This document shows positions 53,346 to 62,159 of a DNA stretch of 64,000 nt, piece by piece. The number at the start of each line of letters is the position of its first letter. Position 1 is the first letter of the stretch. This DNA is from Pontixanthobacter sp. CEM42 (GTDB lineage Bacteria; Pseudomonadota; Alphaproteobacteria; Sphingomonadales; Sphingomonadaceae): the NCBI RefSeq assembly GCF_017812015.1, contig NZ_JADQTN010000001.1, forward strand, positions 164,501 to 228,500. The letters run 5' to 3'. Made by a program: the position numbers and the translations under genes. The notes beneath the pieces were generated by a model. It worked only from the letters and a program-made list of their open reading frames with translations. It had not been told where the DNA came from and ran no database searches.

Positions 53346-53381
53346 CCGCGTTATAACGCAATTTGGGCTTTGTCCCTCGGC

Positions 53382-53428
53382 GAACCCCCACTATCCCAAC
53401 ACAGCGTTGGCGAGAGTGGGGGTTCTTT
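53382..53428 (+). terminator. Long hairpin ending four bases before the second MIP start codon
   Basis: Outer arms GAACCCCCACT (53382-53392) and AGTGGGGGTTC (53415-53425), inner stem CCAAC/GTTGG, then TTTC. It looks like the aqpZ terminator, but its 3' arm includes the purine-rich stretch that would be the ribosome-binding site for the gene at 53430. Confidence 0.6.
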
Positions 53429-53429
53429 C

Positions 53430-54083
53430 ATGAGTCGGAGATTGTTGGCCGAAGCGATTGGGAGCTTCTTCCTATTCGCCTGTGTAATCGGCTCAGGGAT
53501 CATGGCTGAAACGCTGGCTGGCGGGAACGTCGCCATAGCGCTGCTCGGCAATACAATCGCAACTGGCGCAATCCTCGCGGTGTTGATTGCAATGCTCGGG
53601 CCGATTTCGGGGGCGCATTTCAATCCTGCGGTCACCTTAGCATTCCGGATCCGCGGAGAGATCGCAACGAAAGAAGCGCTGCTGTTCGTCGCTGTACAGT
53701 TGATTGCGGGCATAATCGGGGTGTGGGCGGCGCATGTGATGTTTGACCAGCCGCTGATGCAATATTCGCTCAAGCCGCGCACCGGTGCTGGGCAATGGCT
53801 CGGCGAATTTATCGCAACGTTCGGCCTTGTCCTGACCATATTGGGCACAATCAGAGTGAACGCCGCATGGGTGCCCGCCAGCGTCGGCCTCTATATCAGC
53901 GCGGCTTACTGGTTCACCTCTTCGACCAGCTTTGCGAATCCAGCGATTACAGTGGCGCGTAGCCTGAGCAATACTTTCGCCGGAATCGCTCCGGTTGATG
54001 TCGCGGGCTTTATCCTCGCGCAGTTGGCAGGTGCAGTCGCGGCAGTGTTGATTGCTAAAGTGCTCTACGGCAAGGCAAGCTGA
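53430..54083 (+). CDS. MIP-family channel without the filter arginine (AqpS-like)
   Basis: A 217-residue aquaglyceroporin-family protein. NPA motifs are at 65-67 (GAHFNPAVTL) and 170-172 (SFANPAITVAR). The usual arginine after the second NPA is isoleucine (I173), which would widen and neutralise the filter. The following NTFAGIAP resembles AqpS-type channels reported in arsenic contexts. I chose ATG 53430; a TTG at 53370 would translate through the preceding hairpin. Its stop overlaps the monooxygenase start, suggesting joint function. Confidence 0.82.
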   Translation: MSRRLLAEAIGSFFLFACVIGSGIMAETLAGGNVAIALLGNTIATGAILAVLIAMLGPISGAHFNPAVTLAFRIRGEIATKEALLFVAVQLIAGIIGVWAAHVMFDQPLMQYSLKPRTGAGQWLGEFIATFGLVLTILGTIRVNAAWVPASVGLYISAAYWFTSSTSFANPAITVARSLSNTFAGIAPVDVAGFILAQLAGAVAAVLIAKVLYGKAS

Positions 54084-55519
54084 TGCGTGTCGCCATAATC
54101 GGGTCTGGAGCATCGGGCATTGCCGCAGCTTACTATCTGAAGCAGGCAGGCTTTGCCGATTTCACACTGTTCGAAAAGAGCGACGACCTTGGCGGAACAT
54201 GGCGCGATAATCGCTATCCGGGTGTGGCGTGTGATGTCCCGTCGCACCTCTATCGCTTCACGTTTGCGCCGAACGCTGAATGGACGCGGCGCTGCTCGCC
54301 GGGGGCAGAGATCCAAGCGTATATGCGCGACGTCGCAAAACAGATCGGCGCGTTCGAGAAAATAGCTTTCAACCATGAAGTTACCAAGGTGCAATTCGCC
54401 GACGGTGGTTGGGAAGTGGAAACCAGCAAAGGTCCCTACGGGCACTTCGATGCAGTTATTTCGGCCAGCGGAGCGCTGCATCATCCGAAAATGCCCAATA
54501 TAGACGGGATCGAGAGCTTCCTAGGCCGATCGTGCCATTCGGCGCAGTGGGATGACGCGACTGATCTGACGGGCAAACGGGTGGGAGTTATAGGCAGCGG
54601 ATCAACCGGTACACAGATCACTGCGACCTTAGCTGATCACGTACAGTCGCTCACCCTGTTCCAGCGGACAGCACAGTGGATCATGCCGCTGCCCAACTAT
54701 CCGATTGCAGAGGAGAAGCGGCAGGAATATCGCGATGATCCGGCCAAGATGGACGGCTATTATCACTACCTTGCAGGCCGGTTTAACGAAGTGTTTGGCG
54801 ATGCAGTGTCGGGCCACAATCCCGAGGCGTATGAACACATGGCGGAGGCGTGTGAGGAGAATTTACGGACGAGCGTCACCGACCCGGAACTGCGCGCGAA
54901 GCTGACGCCCGACTATGCCGTCGGATGCAAACGCTTGGTGCTGTCTGACAGTTTCTATGAAGCGATCCAAAGGCCTAACGCAACGCTGGAAACCGGCGCC
55001 ATCAGCAAGGTCGAGCAAAACGGTGTGCGGATGGAAGATGGCTCTCTGCATGAACTCGATTATCTCATCTACGCCACCGGTTTTCACGCGCACAGCCTGT
55101 GTCACCCAATGCATATTGCCGGGCGTGATGGTCGCGTGTTGGCAGAAGAATGGGCCGACGGAAATTATGCCTATCGTTCGGTCGCGGTGCCGGGCTTCCC
55201 CAACTGGTTCATGATTGGCGGTCCGAACAGTCCGATTGGCAATTTCTCCTATCTGATGACTGCGGAGCATCAGGCCAAATATGTCGTTTCGCTGATCAAA
55301 GAAGCGAGCATTAGTGGAACGGTCGAGCCCAAACCAGATGTGACCGACGCGTACAATGCTGAGCTGCGTGAGGCGATGAACGGCACCATCTGGGTCTCGG
55401 GTTGCGATAGTTGGTACTTCGATAAACAGGGTAGGGTGGCATCGTATCCTTGGAGTTTCAGCCGTTTTGCGGAGGAAATGCAGACGCCCAATTTGGCGGA
55501 TTTTCATATCAGGCCTTAG
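54083..55519 (+). CDS. Baeyer-Villiger-type flavin monooxygenase
   Basis: A 478-residue class B flavoprotein monooxygenase. The FAD-binding GSGASG is at residues 7-12, followed by FEKSDDLGGTWRDNRYPG. The BVMO fingerprint FxGxxxHxxxW is F146-L-G148-R-S-C-H152-S-A-Q-W156 with D157, as in Baeyer-Villiger enzymes. An NADPH-binding GSGSTGTQ lies at 171-178. The substrate is unknown. It overlaps the AqpS-like channel by one base; flavin monooxygenases also occur in some arsenic operons, but a ketone or thioether substrate is equally possible. Confidence 0.88.
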   Translation: MRVAIIGSGASGIAAAYYLKQAGFADFTLFEKSDDLGGTWRDNRYPGVACDVPSHLYRFTFAPNAEWTRRCSPGAEIQAYMRDVAKQIGAFEKIAFNHEVTKVQFADGGWEVETSKGPYGHFDAVISASGALHHPKMPNIDGIESFLGRSCHSAQWDDATDLTGKRVGVIGSGSTGTQITATLADHVQSLTLFQRTAQWIMPLPNYPIAEEKRQEYRDDPAKMDGYYHYLAGRFNEVFGDAVSGHNPEAYEHMAEACEENLRTSVTDPELRAKLTPDYAVGCKRLVLSDSFYEAIQRPNATLETGAISKVEQNGVRMEDGSLHELDYLIYATGFHAHSLCHPMHIAGRDGRVLAEEWADGNYAYRSVAVPGFPNWFMIGGPNSPIGNFSYLMTAEHQAKYVVSLIKEASISGTVEPKPDVTDAYNAELREAMNGTIWVSGCDSWYFDKQGRVASYPWSFSRFAEEMQTPNLADFHIRP

Positions 55520-55558
55520 TTTCGCGGAACCGACACGTTCTCGGTCGGTTTCGACCCT

Positions 55559-56350
55559 ATGCAAACTTCAATCCCGATCACTCGCAGCGCTCTCCAGGTC
55601 CTTGCCATTATTCTCGCCGTTGCTTGGCAAATCGGAGCGACCTTCTTACCAAACTTGGGGTTGGGCGAACCGATTGGTCAGCGATCCGACGCAATCCGAA
55701 CGCTGGTGGTACCCTCGGGATGGGCCTTTGCGATTTGGGGGCCATTGTTTCTTGGTTGCGCCATTTACGCTGTGTGGCAAGCGCTTCCCGGGCAACGCGA
55801 CAACGTACTGCTAGACCGTATTGGCTGGTATACGGCAGGTGCAACGGCAGCGAACGGTCTTTGGGCGACCTACACGCAGTTCTATAATCTAACCGTGATT
55901 TCGGCTGTCATCATTCTGTTTTCGTTGGTCTGTCTGCTGGCAACACTGCGAGTTCTGGTTAAGTGGGCAAAGCCGTTCACAAGAGGTGAAAGATGGATCG
56001 CTGCGCTGACCTTCAGTGCATTGGCGGCATGGCTAACCGTCGCATCGACCGTAAACATCACGGCTGCGCTCAAATATCACGGTGTCGGCGCGGGCGGTTC
56101 CTATCCGATGCTCGCGGCGGCGATTGTACTGGTGGCCGGACTGATTGGATCTGCGGCAGTGACCGGCAGCCGCGGAAATCCTTGGTACACCGTGGTGATC
56201 CTGTGGGCGATGCTGGCGATCTATTTCAAAGGCGGACAGGAGTATGTGCTGATTGCCGTCGCCACTGGTATATCGGCCCTGATCATCGTGTTCAGCTGTC
56301 TTCGAAAGCTAAGCGGGCGGGCCGATCGTCAGCATTGGCTGAGTGTTTAA
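55559..56350 (+). CDS. Polytopic membrane protein, possibly TspO/MBR-related
   Basis: A 263-residue membrane protein with about seven to eight hydrophobic segments. The PSGWAFAIWGPLFLGCAIYAVWQ stretch (seen as PSGWAFAIWGP and AIYAVWQ) and conserved Trp/Asn residues resemble tryptophan-rich TspO-like proteins, though it is longer. It starts 39 bp after the monooxygenase on the same strand, so it may belong to that operon. I do not recognise a definite family. It is convergent with ugd. Confidence 0.6.
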   Translation: MQTSIPITRSALQVLAIILAVAWQIGATFLPNLGLGEPIGQRSDAIRTLVVPSGWAFAIWGPLFLGCAIYAVWQALPGQRDNVLLDRIGWYTAGATAANGLWATYTQFYNLTVISAVIILFSLVCLLATLRVLVKWAKPFTRGERWIAALTFSALAAWLTVASTVNITAALKYHGVGAGGSYPMLAAAIVLVAGLIGSAAVTGSRGNPWYTVVILWAMLAIYFKGGQEYVLIAVATGISALIIVFSCLRKLSGRADRQHWLSV

Positions 56351-56361
56351 GGCCCCCGGTC

Positions 56362-57672
56362 TTAAGCCCGACCGATGCTTGAATATTCGAAGCCTGCCGT
56401 CCGGACGTCATCCGGCTGATAGATATTGCGTAGATCGACAAGAACTGGCGCTTTGGCGAGTTCTTTGACCCGAGCTAAATCGAGTGCGCGGAACGCATCC
56501 CATTCGGTCACGATTGCGATTGCATCTGCTCCGTCGATTGCCGCATAAGGATCATCCTTCATCGCGACTTCGGGCATGAGCGGCGCAGCGATCTCCATTC
56601 CTTCAGGATCATAGGCAGCCACGTTGACGCCCGCATCGTGCAGCGTTTGCGCAATGGCAATTGCGGGACTGTCGCGCATATCGTCAGTGTTTGGTTTGAA
56701 GGTCAGGCCGAGCAGCGCGACTTTCTTGCCGCGTGCTTCGTCTGGACCGCCCAATGCGTCGACGACTTTGCGGCCCATCGCCCGTTTGCGCGTGTCATTG
56801 GTTTTGACTACCGCTTCAACAATGCGGACAGGGCTTTCGTAATCCTCAGCTGTCTTGAGCAGTGCCAGCGTGTCTTTCGGGAAACATGAACCGCCATAGC
56901 CCGGGCCGGCGTTGAGAAATTTCGGACCAATGCGTCCATCGCTGCCGATACCGCGGCTGACATCTTGTACGTTTGCACCGACTTTTTCGCACAGATCGGC
57001 CATCTCATTGATGAAAGTGATCTTGGTCGCGAGGAAGGCGTTGGCAGCGTATTTGATTAGCTCAGCACTGCGGCGGCTAGTGAACAGGATCGGAGATTCG
57101 TTGAGGAACAGCGGGCGATAAACTTCGCGCATGATCTCGCGGCCAAACTCGTTCTCGGCACCGATCACAATCCGGTCAGGCCGTTTAAAGTCACCGATGG
57201 CTGCGCCTTCACGCAGGAATTCTGGATTGGAGACGACAGCAACCTTATGCGAAGTGCCGCTATCGCTGAGAATACGTTCAACCTCGTCACCGGTCCCGAC
57301 CGGCACAGTGGATTTGGTCACGACAACAGCATCATTTGCCAGATTCGCGCCAACTTCTTTGGCGACGGCATAGACAAATGACAGGTCGGCATGGCCGTCA
57401 CCGCGGCGGCTTGGCGTGCCAACGGCGATGAAGATCGCTGAGGCATCCTTGATTCCCTCAGCCAAATCAGTGGTGAAGGACAGGCGACCAGCTTTGACGT
57501 TCGTTCCGACCAGCTCAGCCAGTCCCGGCTCATAAATCGGCATTACACCATCATGTAGGCGATCGATCTTGGATTGATCCTTGTCGATGCAGACCACCTC
57601 ATGTCCGAAATCAGCGAAACACGCGCCCGAGACCAAGCCTACATAGCCTGATCCGACCATTGCGATTTTCAT
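56362..57672 (-). CDS. ugd: UDP-glucose 6-dehydrogenase
   Basis: Oxidises UDP-glucose to UDP-glucuronate for surface polysaccharides. The start ATG 57672 (MKIAMVGSGYVGLVSGACFAD) has GGGGGA upstream; the longer frame to 57732 is not homologous. The NAD-binding GSGYVG is at residues 8-13. The catalytic cysteine is in PGYGGSCFPKDTLAL, and the C-terminal UDP-binding domain includes GLTFKPNTDDMRDSPA. Length is about 436. It follows the phosphatase gene by 19 bp in the same operon. Confidence 0.95.
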   Translation of the reverse strand: MKIAMVGSGYVGLVSGACFADFGHEVVCIDKDQSKIDRLHDGVMPIYEPGLAELVGTNVKAGRLSFTTDLAEGIKDASAIFIAVGTPSRRGDGHADLSFVYAVAKEVGANLANDAVVVTKSTVPVGTGDEVERILSDSGTSHKVAVVSNPEFLREGAAIGDFKRPDRIVIGAENEFGREIMREVYRPLFLNESPILFTSRRSAELIKYAANAFLATKITFINEMADLCEKVGANVQDVSRGIGSDGRIGPKFLNAGPGYGGSCFPKDTLALLKTAEDYESPVRIVEAVVKTNDTRKRAMGRKVVDALGGPDEARGKKVALLGLTFKPNTDDMRDSPAIAIAQTLHDAGVNVAAYDPEGMEIAAPLMPEVAMKDDPYAAIDGADAIAIVTEWDAFRALDLARVKELAKAPVLVDLRNIYQPDDVRTAGFEYSSIGRA

Positions 57673-57691
57673 GGCTGTGTATCCCCCATCA

Positions 57692-58507
57692 TTAGCCCTC
57701 GTCTGTCGCCTGCAAATGGACGATCTTTGCACCGCCCTTTTTCTTTTTCTCGACCGCCTGAATGTAGCGGCGTGTGTCGCCTTCTAGGACGAGCGCGGTC
57801 AATGTGCCAAATTTGTAAGCGCCAGTGTCGATTCCGATACGGTTCTTACGCTCTTCAATCTCTTCAGTGATCGTATGCCCGTGAACCACGATATGTGAAT
57901 GCCGATCCTTATGATCGAGAAATTTATCGCGAATCCAGCGAAGCTCGCGCGGTTTTTGATCATCCAGTGCGCGGTTAGGATTGATACCCGCATGGACGAA
58001 CAGGTAATCGCCGACGATGATCATATCCTCGAAGCTCTTGAGGAATTTTCGGTCGCTCTTTGGAACCTTGTCGATCATCAGATTCTGCAACTCTTCGGTT
58101 GAAGAATTGTTGAACTGCTTCTCGCTCACGCCGTAACTCAAAATGGTTTCGCGTCCGCCATGCTTCAGGAAATGGCGCATGACTTCCAGATCATCGAAAG
58201 AGTCGAGAAACATCTCTTCATGATTGCCGAAGAGGTAGCGGATGGCGCGATACTCTTCCCACAGTTGTGCCAGTTGGATCACGCCCGCGCTGTGAGGGCC
58301 GCGATCAACCAGATCACCCAACAAGATGATTGTGGTTTCGGCTTCGCCCGATTGCTTGTCGTCTTCCTCAATAGCGCGCACCAAAGCGTCAAACAGATCA
58401 AGCCGACCATGAATGTCACCAATGACATACAGGCGCTCGCCGTCGGGTACGCAGGCGCGCTTCTTCTTGGCCTTGCCGTTAAAGATTTTGAGAATTGGTT
58501 TTAACAT
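57692..58507 (-). CDS. PPP-family metallophosphoesterase (Ser/Thr phosphatase-like)
   Basis: A 271-residue phosphatase with the PPP metal motifs GDIHGR (residues about 30-35), GDLVDRGP, GNHE, VHAGI and VHGHT. These are the signature of PrpA/BSL-type bacterial protein or diadenosine tetraphosphate phosphatases. A lysine-rich N- and C-terminus is visible. It begins upstream of ugd and is separated by only 19 bp, suggesting common transcription. Whether it dephosphorylates proteins or nucleotides cannot be read from sequence. Confidence 0.88.
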   Translation of the reverse strand: MLKPILKIFNGKAKKKRACVPDGERLYVIGDIHGRLDLFDALVRAIEEDDKQSGEAETTIILLGDLVDRGPHSAGVIQLAQLWEEYRAIRYLFGNHEEMFLDSFDDLEVMRHFLKHGGRETILSYGVSEKQFNNSSTEELQNLMIDKVPKSDRKFLKSFEDMIIVGDYLFVHAGINPNRALDDQKPRELRWIRDKFLDHKDRHSHIVVHGHTITEEIEERKNRIGIDTGAYKFGTLTALVLEGDTRRYIQAVEKKKKGGAKIVHLQATDEG

Positions 58508-58787
58508 GGGGCCTTAGGCGAGGGTGTAAGCGTATCGTGTGATGCTGTGCGACATAGGGGCAGACGGGACAGGCTGCAATCGGTGTAATGGTGCGTATCG
58601 ACGGCGCACCTGATGCAAAAAGTCCACACAAACGCTGACTTTCGCTGGACTCAGTTTAATTCTCTTGTGCGGCGCAGCATCACACGGCAAGTTTGTTTCA
58701 GATTTACACGAGATCGCACATCAAAAAGAGGCGGCCGGTAAATTGCAGGTGGGACGTAGCACTGTTCACCAACCAAGGAATTTGGCT

Positions 58788-59540
58788 ATGCTTACGTCCA
58801 TTCGCGGTCTTACCGCCGCAACTCTCGCAGCCTGTGCTGCACTTTCTTCGGTTCCTGCCTATGCGCAGGATGAGGAAGAAGAATCCGGTCCAATCGAAGT
58901 CACGGCCAATGTCGCCATGACCAGTGAATACCGTTTCCGCGGTGTCGATCTGTCTGGTGGCGAACTTGCCATCCAAGGCGGTGTCGATGTTGCACACGAA
59001 TCGGGCTTTTACATCGGAACTTGGGCCTCCTCGCTTGATGAAACCACGGTCGGTTTCGGTAGCACCGAGCTCGATATTTATGGCGGCTGGAGCGGCGATG
59101 TCGCCGAAGGCGTGTCGATCGATGTTGGCGCAATCCAATACATCTATCCAGACGCTGGTCCAGGCGACTTCGACTATACCGAATTTTACGGTTCGGTCGG
59201 TTTCTCTTTCGGACCTGCTGAAGCGACTGTTGGTGCTGCCTATGCGCCAAAGCAGGATTCGCTTGGCGGAACCGACAACACCTACATCTACGCTGATCTT
59301 GGCGTTGGCCTTCCGGGCACACCCATCTCTCTGACCGGCCATGTCGGTTACACAGATGGTTTCCTGACATTCACCAACGACAGCAAAGCGTTTGACTGGT
59401 CGATTGGCGCAGAAGCGGCGATCCCTGACACACCTTTGTCACTGGGTATCGCATACACCGGGGCTGAGGGAGACATTCCCGTGGGCGCATATGACTTCGT
59501 CGACGATGCAGTAGTCTTCACACTCAGCGCCAGCTTCTAA
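58788..59540 (+). CDS. TorF-family putative porin
   Basis: A 250-residue outer-membrane beta-barrel protein. The start ATG 58788 (MLTSIRGL) has AAGGAA upstream; a longer frame to 58665 has no signal at its start. A signal peptide ends at AYAQ, an acidic DEEEESG linker follows, then barrel strands with the typical YRFRGVDLSGGELAIQG and a C-terminal phenylalanine. This matches the TorF (TIGR02001) family seen in alphaproteobacteria. The 280-bp upstream gap holds no obvious gene; a hairpin GGTGCG/CGCACC occurs near 58590. A strong terminator follows. Confidence 0.87.
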   Translation: MLTSIRGLTAATLAACAALSSVPAYAQDEEEESGPIEVTANVAMTSEYRFRGVDLSGGELAIQGGVDVAHESGFYIGTWASSLDETTVGFGSTELDIYGGWSGDVAEGVSIDVGAIQYIYPDAGPGDFDYTEFYGSVGFSFGPAEATVGAAYAPKQDSLGGTDNTYIYADLGVGLPGTPISLTGHVGYTDGFLTFTNDSKAFDWSIGAEAAIPDTPLSLGIAYTGAEGDIPVGAYDFVDDAVVFTLSASF

Positions 59541-59575
59541 GGCGCAAGCCTAAGCAGCTCCGGCTGAGTAAGTTA

Positions 59576-59613
59576 GAACCCGCGCTTTCAAGGGGGAAGC
59601 GCGGGTTCTTTTT
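59576..59613 (+). terminator. Terminator after the TorF porin
   Basis: Perfect twelve-base stem GAACCCGCGCTT (59576-59587) with AAGCGCGGGTTC (59597-59608), nine-base loop, then TTTTT. Confidence 0.9.
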
Positions 59614-59626
59614 ATGTGGTGCAGGC

Positions 59627-60376
59627 TTAGTCGAGAGAGAAATCGACGGTCGTGACCACACGAACCTTTTTGTAGGGTGTGTCGCTGACACCCCATCCGC
59701 CGGATTCGCCATCGCGTGCATTGATCGAGAAATAGCCTTGCGTAGCCTTGCGGATTGATCCGACATCGGCGCCGCTGTCTTTAGCGAATTGTTCTGCGGC
59801 GGCTCGCGCATCTTTGGTCGCTTCGGCCACCATTTCGGGTTTGATCTCGTCCAGACCTGTGAAAGTGTAGGACATGCCTGAACCGTCCTCGAGCACGACG
59901 CCGCGCCGCACGAGTTCAACTTGCCGCTTTACCGCATCTTGCGCGCGCTCGATGTCTTTGGTGCGCAAAGTCATCCGCTGGCGGACGGTGTAACGACCTA
60001 CGCCGCGATCCGAGTAGTAGGACACATTCACGCCGGTCGGTTGCAGAGCGTCTTCCGGAAAACCGATGTCTTTGAAGAAGGCTTTGATCGATTGGCTATC
60101 GGAGTCGACTGCGGATTGGGCGGCCTGAAGATCACCGGCAGTGGACGAGTATGAGATGGTCCACGTGGCCAGGTCGGCCAGCACTTCGCGCTCGTCCAAG
60201 CCGCGGACAGTCACCGAGCGGTCTGCATCCTTTGCGCGGACCAACCCATCTCCCAGCAGGAAACCGCCAGCGATCAGCCCGATGGATACAATCGCGGAAC
60301 TGATCAGCCAGCGACGCGTCGTCTGTTCGCCCCAGAAAGAGGTGGCTTCGTGTGCCTGTTCGCTAGTATCGGTCAT
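59627..60376 (-). CDS. SIMPL (DUF541) domain protein
   Basis: A 249-residue membrane-anchored protein with an N-terminal helix (about 22-45), then a SIMPL domain (about 50-249; SVTVRGLDEREVLADLATW, IKPEMVAEATKDARAAAEQFA, TVDFSL). Family members are periplasmic and linked to stress or outer-membrane integrity, without a known enzymatic role. It is convergent with the TorF porin and divergent to a glyoxalase-family gene, both close by. Confidence 0.87.
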   Translation of the reverse strand: MTDTSEQAHEATSFWGEQTTRRWLISSAIVSIGLIAGGFLLGDGLVRAKDADRSVTVRGLDEREVLADLATWTISYSSTAGDLQAAQSAVDSDSQSIKAFFKDIGFPEDALQPTGVNVSYYSDRGVGRYTVRQRMTLRTKDIERAQDAVKRQVELVRRGVVLEDGSGMSYTFTGLDEIKPEMVAEATKDARAAAEQFAKDSGADVGSIRKATQGYFSINARDGESGGWGVSDTPYKKVRVVTTVDFSLD

Positions 60377-60485
60377 GACAGTCCTTCCGGTTGGGCCTTT
60401 CGGCGTAGAGCTTTAGTGATATTGCTCCTCTGACGAAATGCCGATGAACTGTGCTTGAATAGCGACGAATGGAGTTTGTAACGTA

Positions 60486-60923
60486 ATGACGAAATATCTT
60501 CACAGCATGATCCGGGTCAGCGATCCCGATGCCACCGTCGATTTTTTCAAGCTGATTGGATTGGAGGAAGTGCGCCGCTTCGATGGCGAGGCAGGGCGCT
60601 TCACGCTAATCTTTCTCGCCGCGCCGGGCCAAGAAGGCGTGGCCGAGGTCGAGCTAACGTATAATTGGCCAACGGAAGATGGCAGCAAGCCCGAGCAATA
60701 TGATGGCGGGCGCAATTTCGGCCACCTCGCTTACCGGGTCGATGATATTTATGGGACCTGTCAGCGGTTAATGGATGCTGGGGTTACGATCAATCGTCCG
60801 CCGCGTGACGGGCATATGGCTTTCGTTCGCTCACCCGACGGGATTTCCATAGAATTGCTTCAAGAAGGCAATCTGCCGCCGCAAGAACCGTGGGCGAGCA
60901 TGGAAAACACCGGAAGCTGGTAG
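60486..60923 (+). CDS. gloA: Lactoylglutathione lyase-type VOC protein
   Basis: A 145-residue vicinal-oxygen-chelate protein, probably glyoxalase I converting the methylglyoxal-glutathione hemithioacetal to lactoylglutathione. Visible features are HSMIRVSDPDATVDFF (metal His), VAEVELTYNW (Glu), NFGHLAYRVDDI (His), and DGISIELLQEG (Glu). The metal-ligand set H, E, H, E agrees with a nickel- or zinc-type enzyme. Some VOC lyases have other substrates, so the identification is likely but not certain. It is convergent with nhaA across 6 bp. Confidence 0.85.
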   Translation: MTKYLHSMIRVSDPDATVDFFKLIGLEEVRRFDGEAGRFTLIFLAAPGQEGVAEVELTYNWPTEDGSKPEQYDGGRNFGHLAYRVDDIYGTCQRLMDAGVTINRPPRDGHMAFVRSPDGISIELLQEGNLPPQEPWASMENTGSW

Positions 60924-60929
60924 GCGCGG

Positions 60930-62144
60930 TTAAGCGGGGTCCGGATCGGCTGTATGGTCGTCCGGATGGGTGGTTGTCATACGCAAGATGACATATCCCA
61001 TAATCGCCGAGATAACTGAGCCAGCAAGAATGCCGATCTTCGCCTCGTCAATCAGTTCGCGATAGTCGGGGAATGCCAGTTCGCCGATGAATAACGACAT
61101 GGTGAAGCCAATACCGCATAGGATCGAGACACCCCAAATCTCTGCCCAGCTTGCGCCCTTGGGTGGTTTCGCAAAGCCGATCTTGGCGGCAACGAAGATC
61201 GTTGTGAAGATGCCCAATTGCTTTCCGAGCACCAGACCTGCAGCGACCGCGAGCGGGAGCGGCGCAAGCATGCCGTCCATCCCGATGCCGCCGAGATTGA
61301 CACCAGCATTGGCGAAACCGAAGATCGGCACAATCGCATAGGCGCTCCAAGGCGCCAGCCCGTGCTCAAGTTTTTCAAGTAAGCTGTTGCCGTCTTTGCG
61401 GTGCATTGGAATGGTCAGCGCAGCAACCACACCCGCGATTGTCGCGTGTACGCCGGAGTTCAAAACGCAGAACCACAGGACCAATGCGACAAATATATAG
61501 GGCAAGATCCGGCTAACATGCAGCCTGTTCATCAGCATCATCACGCCGAGAACGACCAGCGATGCGACTACCCACATCAGCTTGATATTGGCGGTGTAGA
61601 ACACTGCGATCACCATCACCGCGCCGATATCGTCAACGATGGCCACCGTTAGTAGGAACAGTCTTAGAGAAGCGGGTACGCGGCTGCCAAGCAACCCGAG
61701 CACGCCCATCGCAAAGGCAATATCTGTTGCGGCTGGAATGGCCCAACCGCGTGTCAACTGCGGATCACCGCCTGCAATCAGAATGTATATCCCAGCTGGG
61801 ACGAGCATCCCAGCAACGGCTGCAAGCATAGGCAGCCGGCGCTGTTCTGGCGTGGCGAGCTGCCCGCAGATGATTTCCCGCTTCACTTCAAGCCCGACGA
61901 CGAAGAAGAATATCGCCATCAAACCATCATTGATCCAATAATGGAGGGTGTCGAGCTTCCCGATCGGTGTCCAAGATAATTTGCCGTTAAACAGCGCGTT
62001 GTATTCGCCCGCCAGATCGGAATTTGCCGCGAGCATTGCCGCCGCTGCTACCAGGATCAGCAGAATGCCTGCCGAAGCGTCGCCAACGAACAGCGCACGC
62101 ACAGGAGCAAAAACGGAGCGAATGGGTAATCTGTTATCGGCCAT
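60930..62144 (-). CDS. nhaA: Na+/H+ antiporter NhaA
   Basis: A 404-residue, roughly twelve-helix sodium/proton antiporter. The catalytic aspartate pair is in LTVAIVDDIGAVMVIA, with WAIPAATDIAFAMGVLGLLG earlier and GLEVKREIICGQL near the N-terminus. I chose ATG 62144 (MADNRLPIRSVF), after which homology begins; the frame opens to 62291. Its start is 15 bp from that of the divergent glycosyltransferase if the latter uses TTG 62160. Confidence 0.93.
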   Translation of the reverse strand: MADNRLPIRSVFAPVRALFVGDASAGILLILVAAAAMLAANSDLAGEYNALFNGKLSWTPIGKLDTLHYWINDGLMAIFFFVVGLEVKREIICGQLATPEQRRLPMLAAVAGMLVPAGIYILIAGGDPQLTRGWAIPAATDIAFAMGVLGLLGSRVPASLRLFLLTVAIVDDIGAVMVIAVFYTANIKLMWVVASLVVLGVMMLMNRLHVSRILPYIFVALVLWFCVLNSGVHATIAGVVAALTIPMHRKDGNSLLEKLEHGLAPWSAYAIVPIFGFANAGVNLGGIGMDGMLAPLPLAVAAGLVLGKQLGIFTTIFVAAKIGFAKPPKGASWAEIWGVSILCGIGFTMSLFIGELAFPDYRELIDEAKIGILAGSVISAIMGYVILRMTTTHPDDHTADPDPA

Positions 62145-62159
62145 GGATAGTGCCCCATA

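Noticed and set aside
52632-56350. Full arsenic-resistance operon around the AqpS-like channel
   Set aside because: No arsR, arsC, acr3/arsB or arsM is present; only the channel's filter and a flavin monooxygenase hint at it, so it stays a hypothesis.
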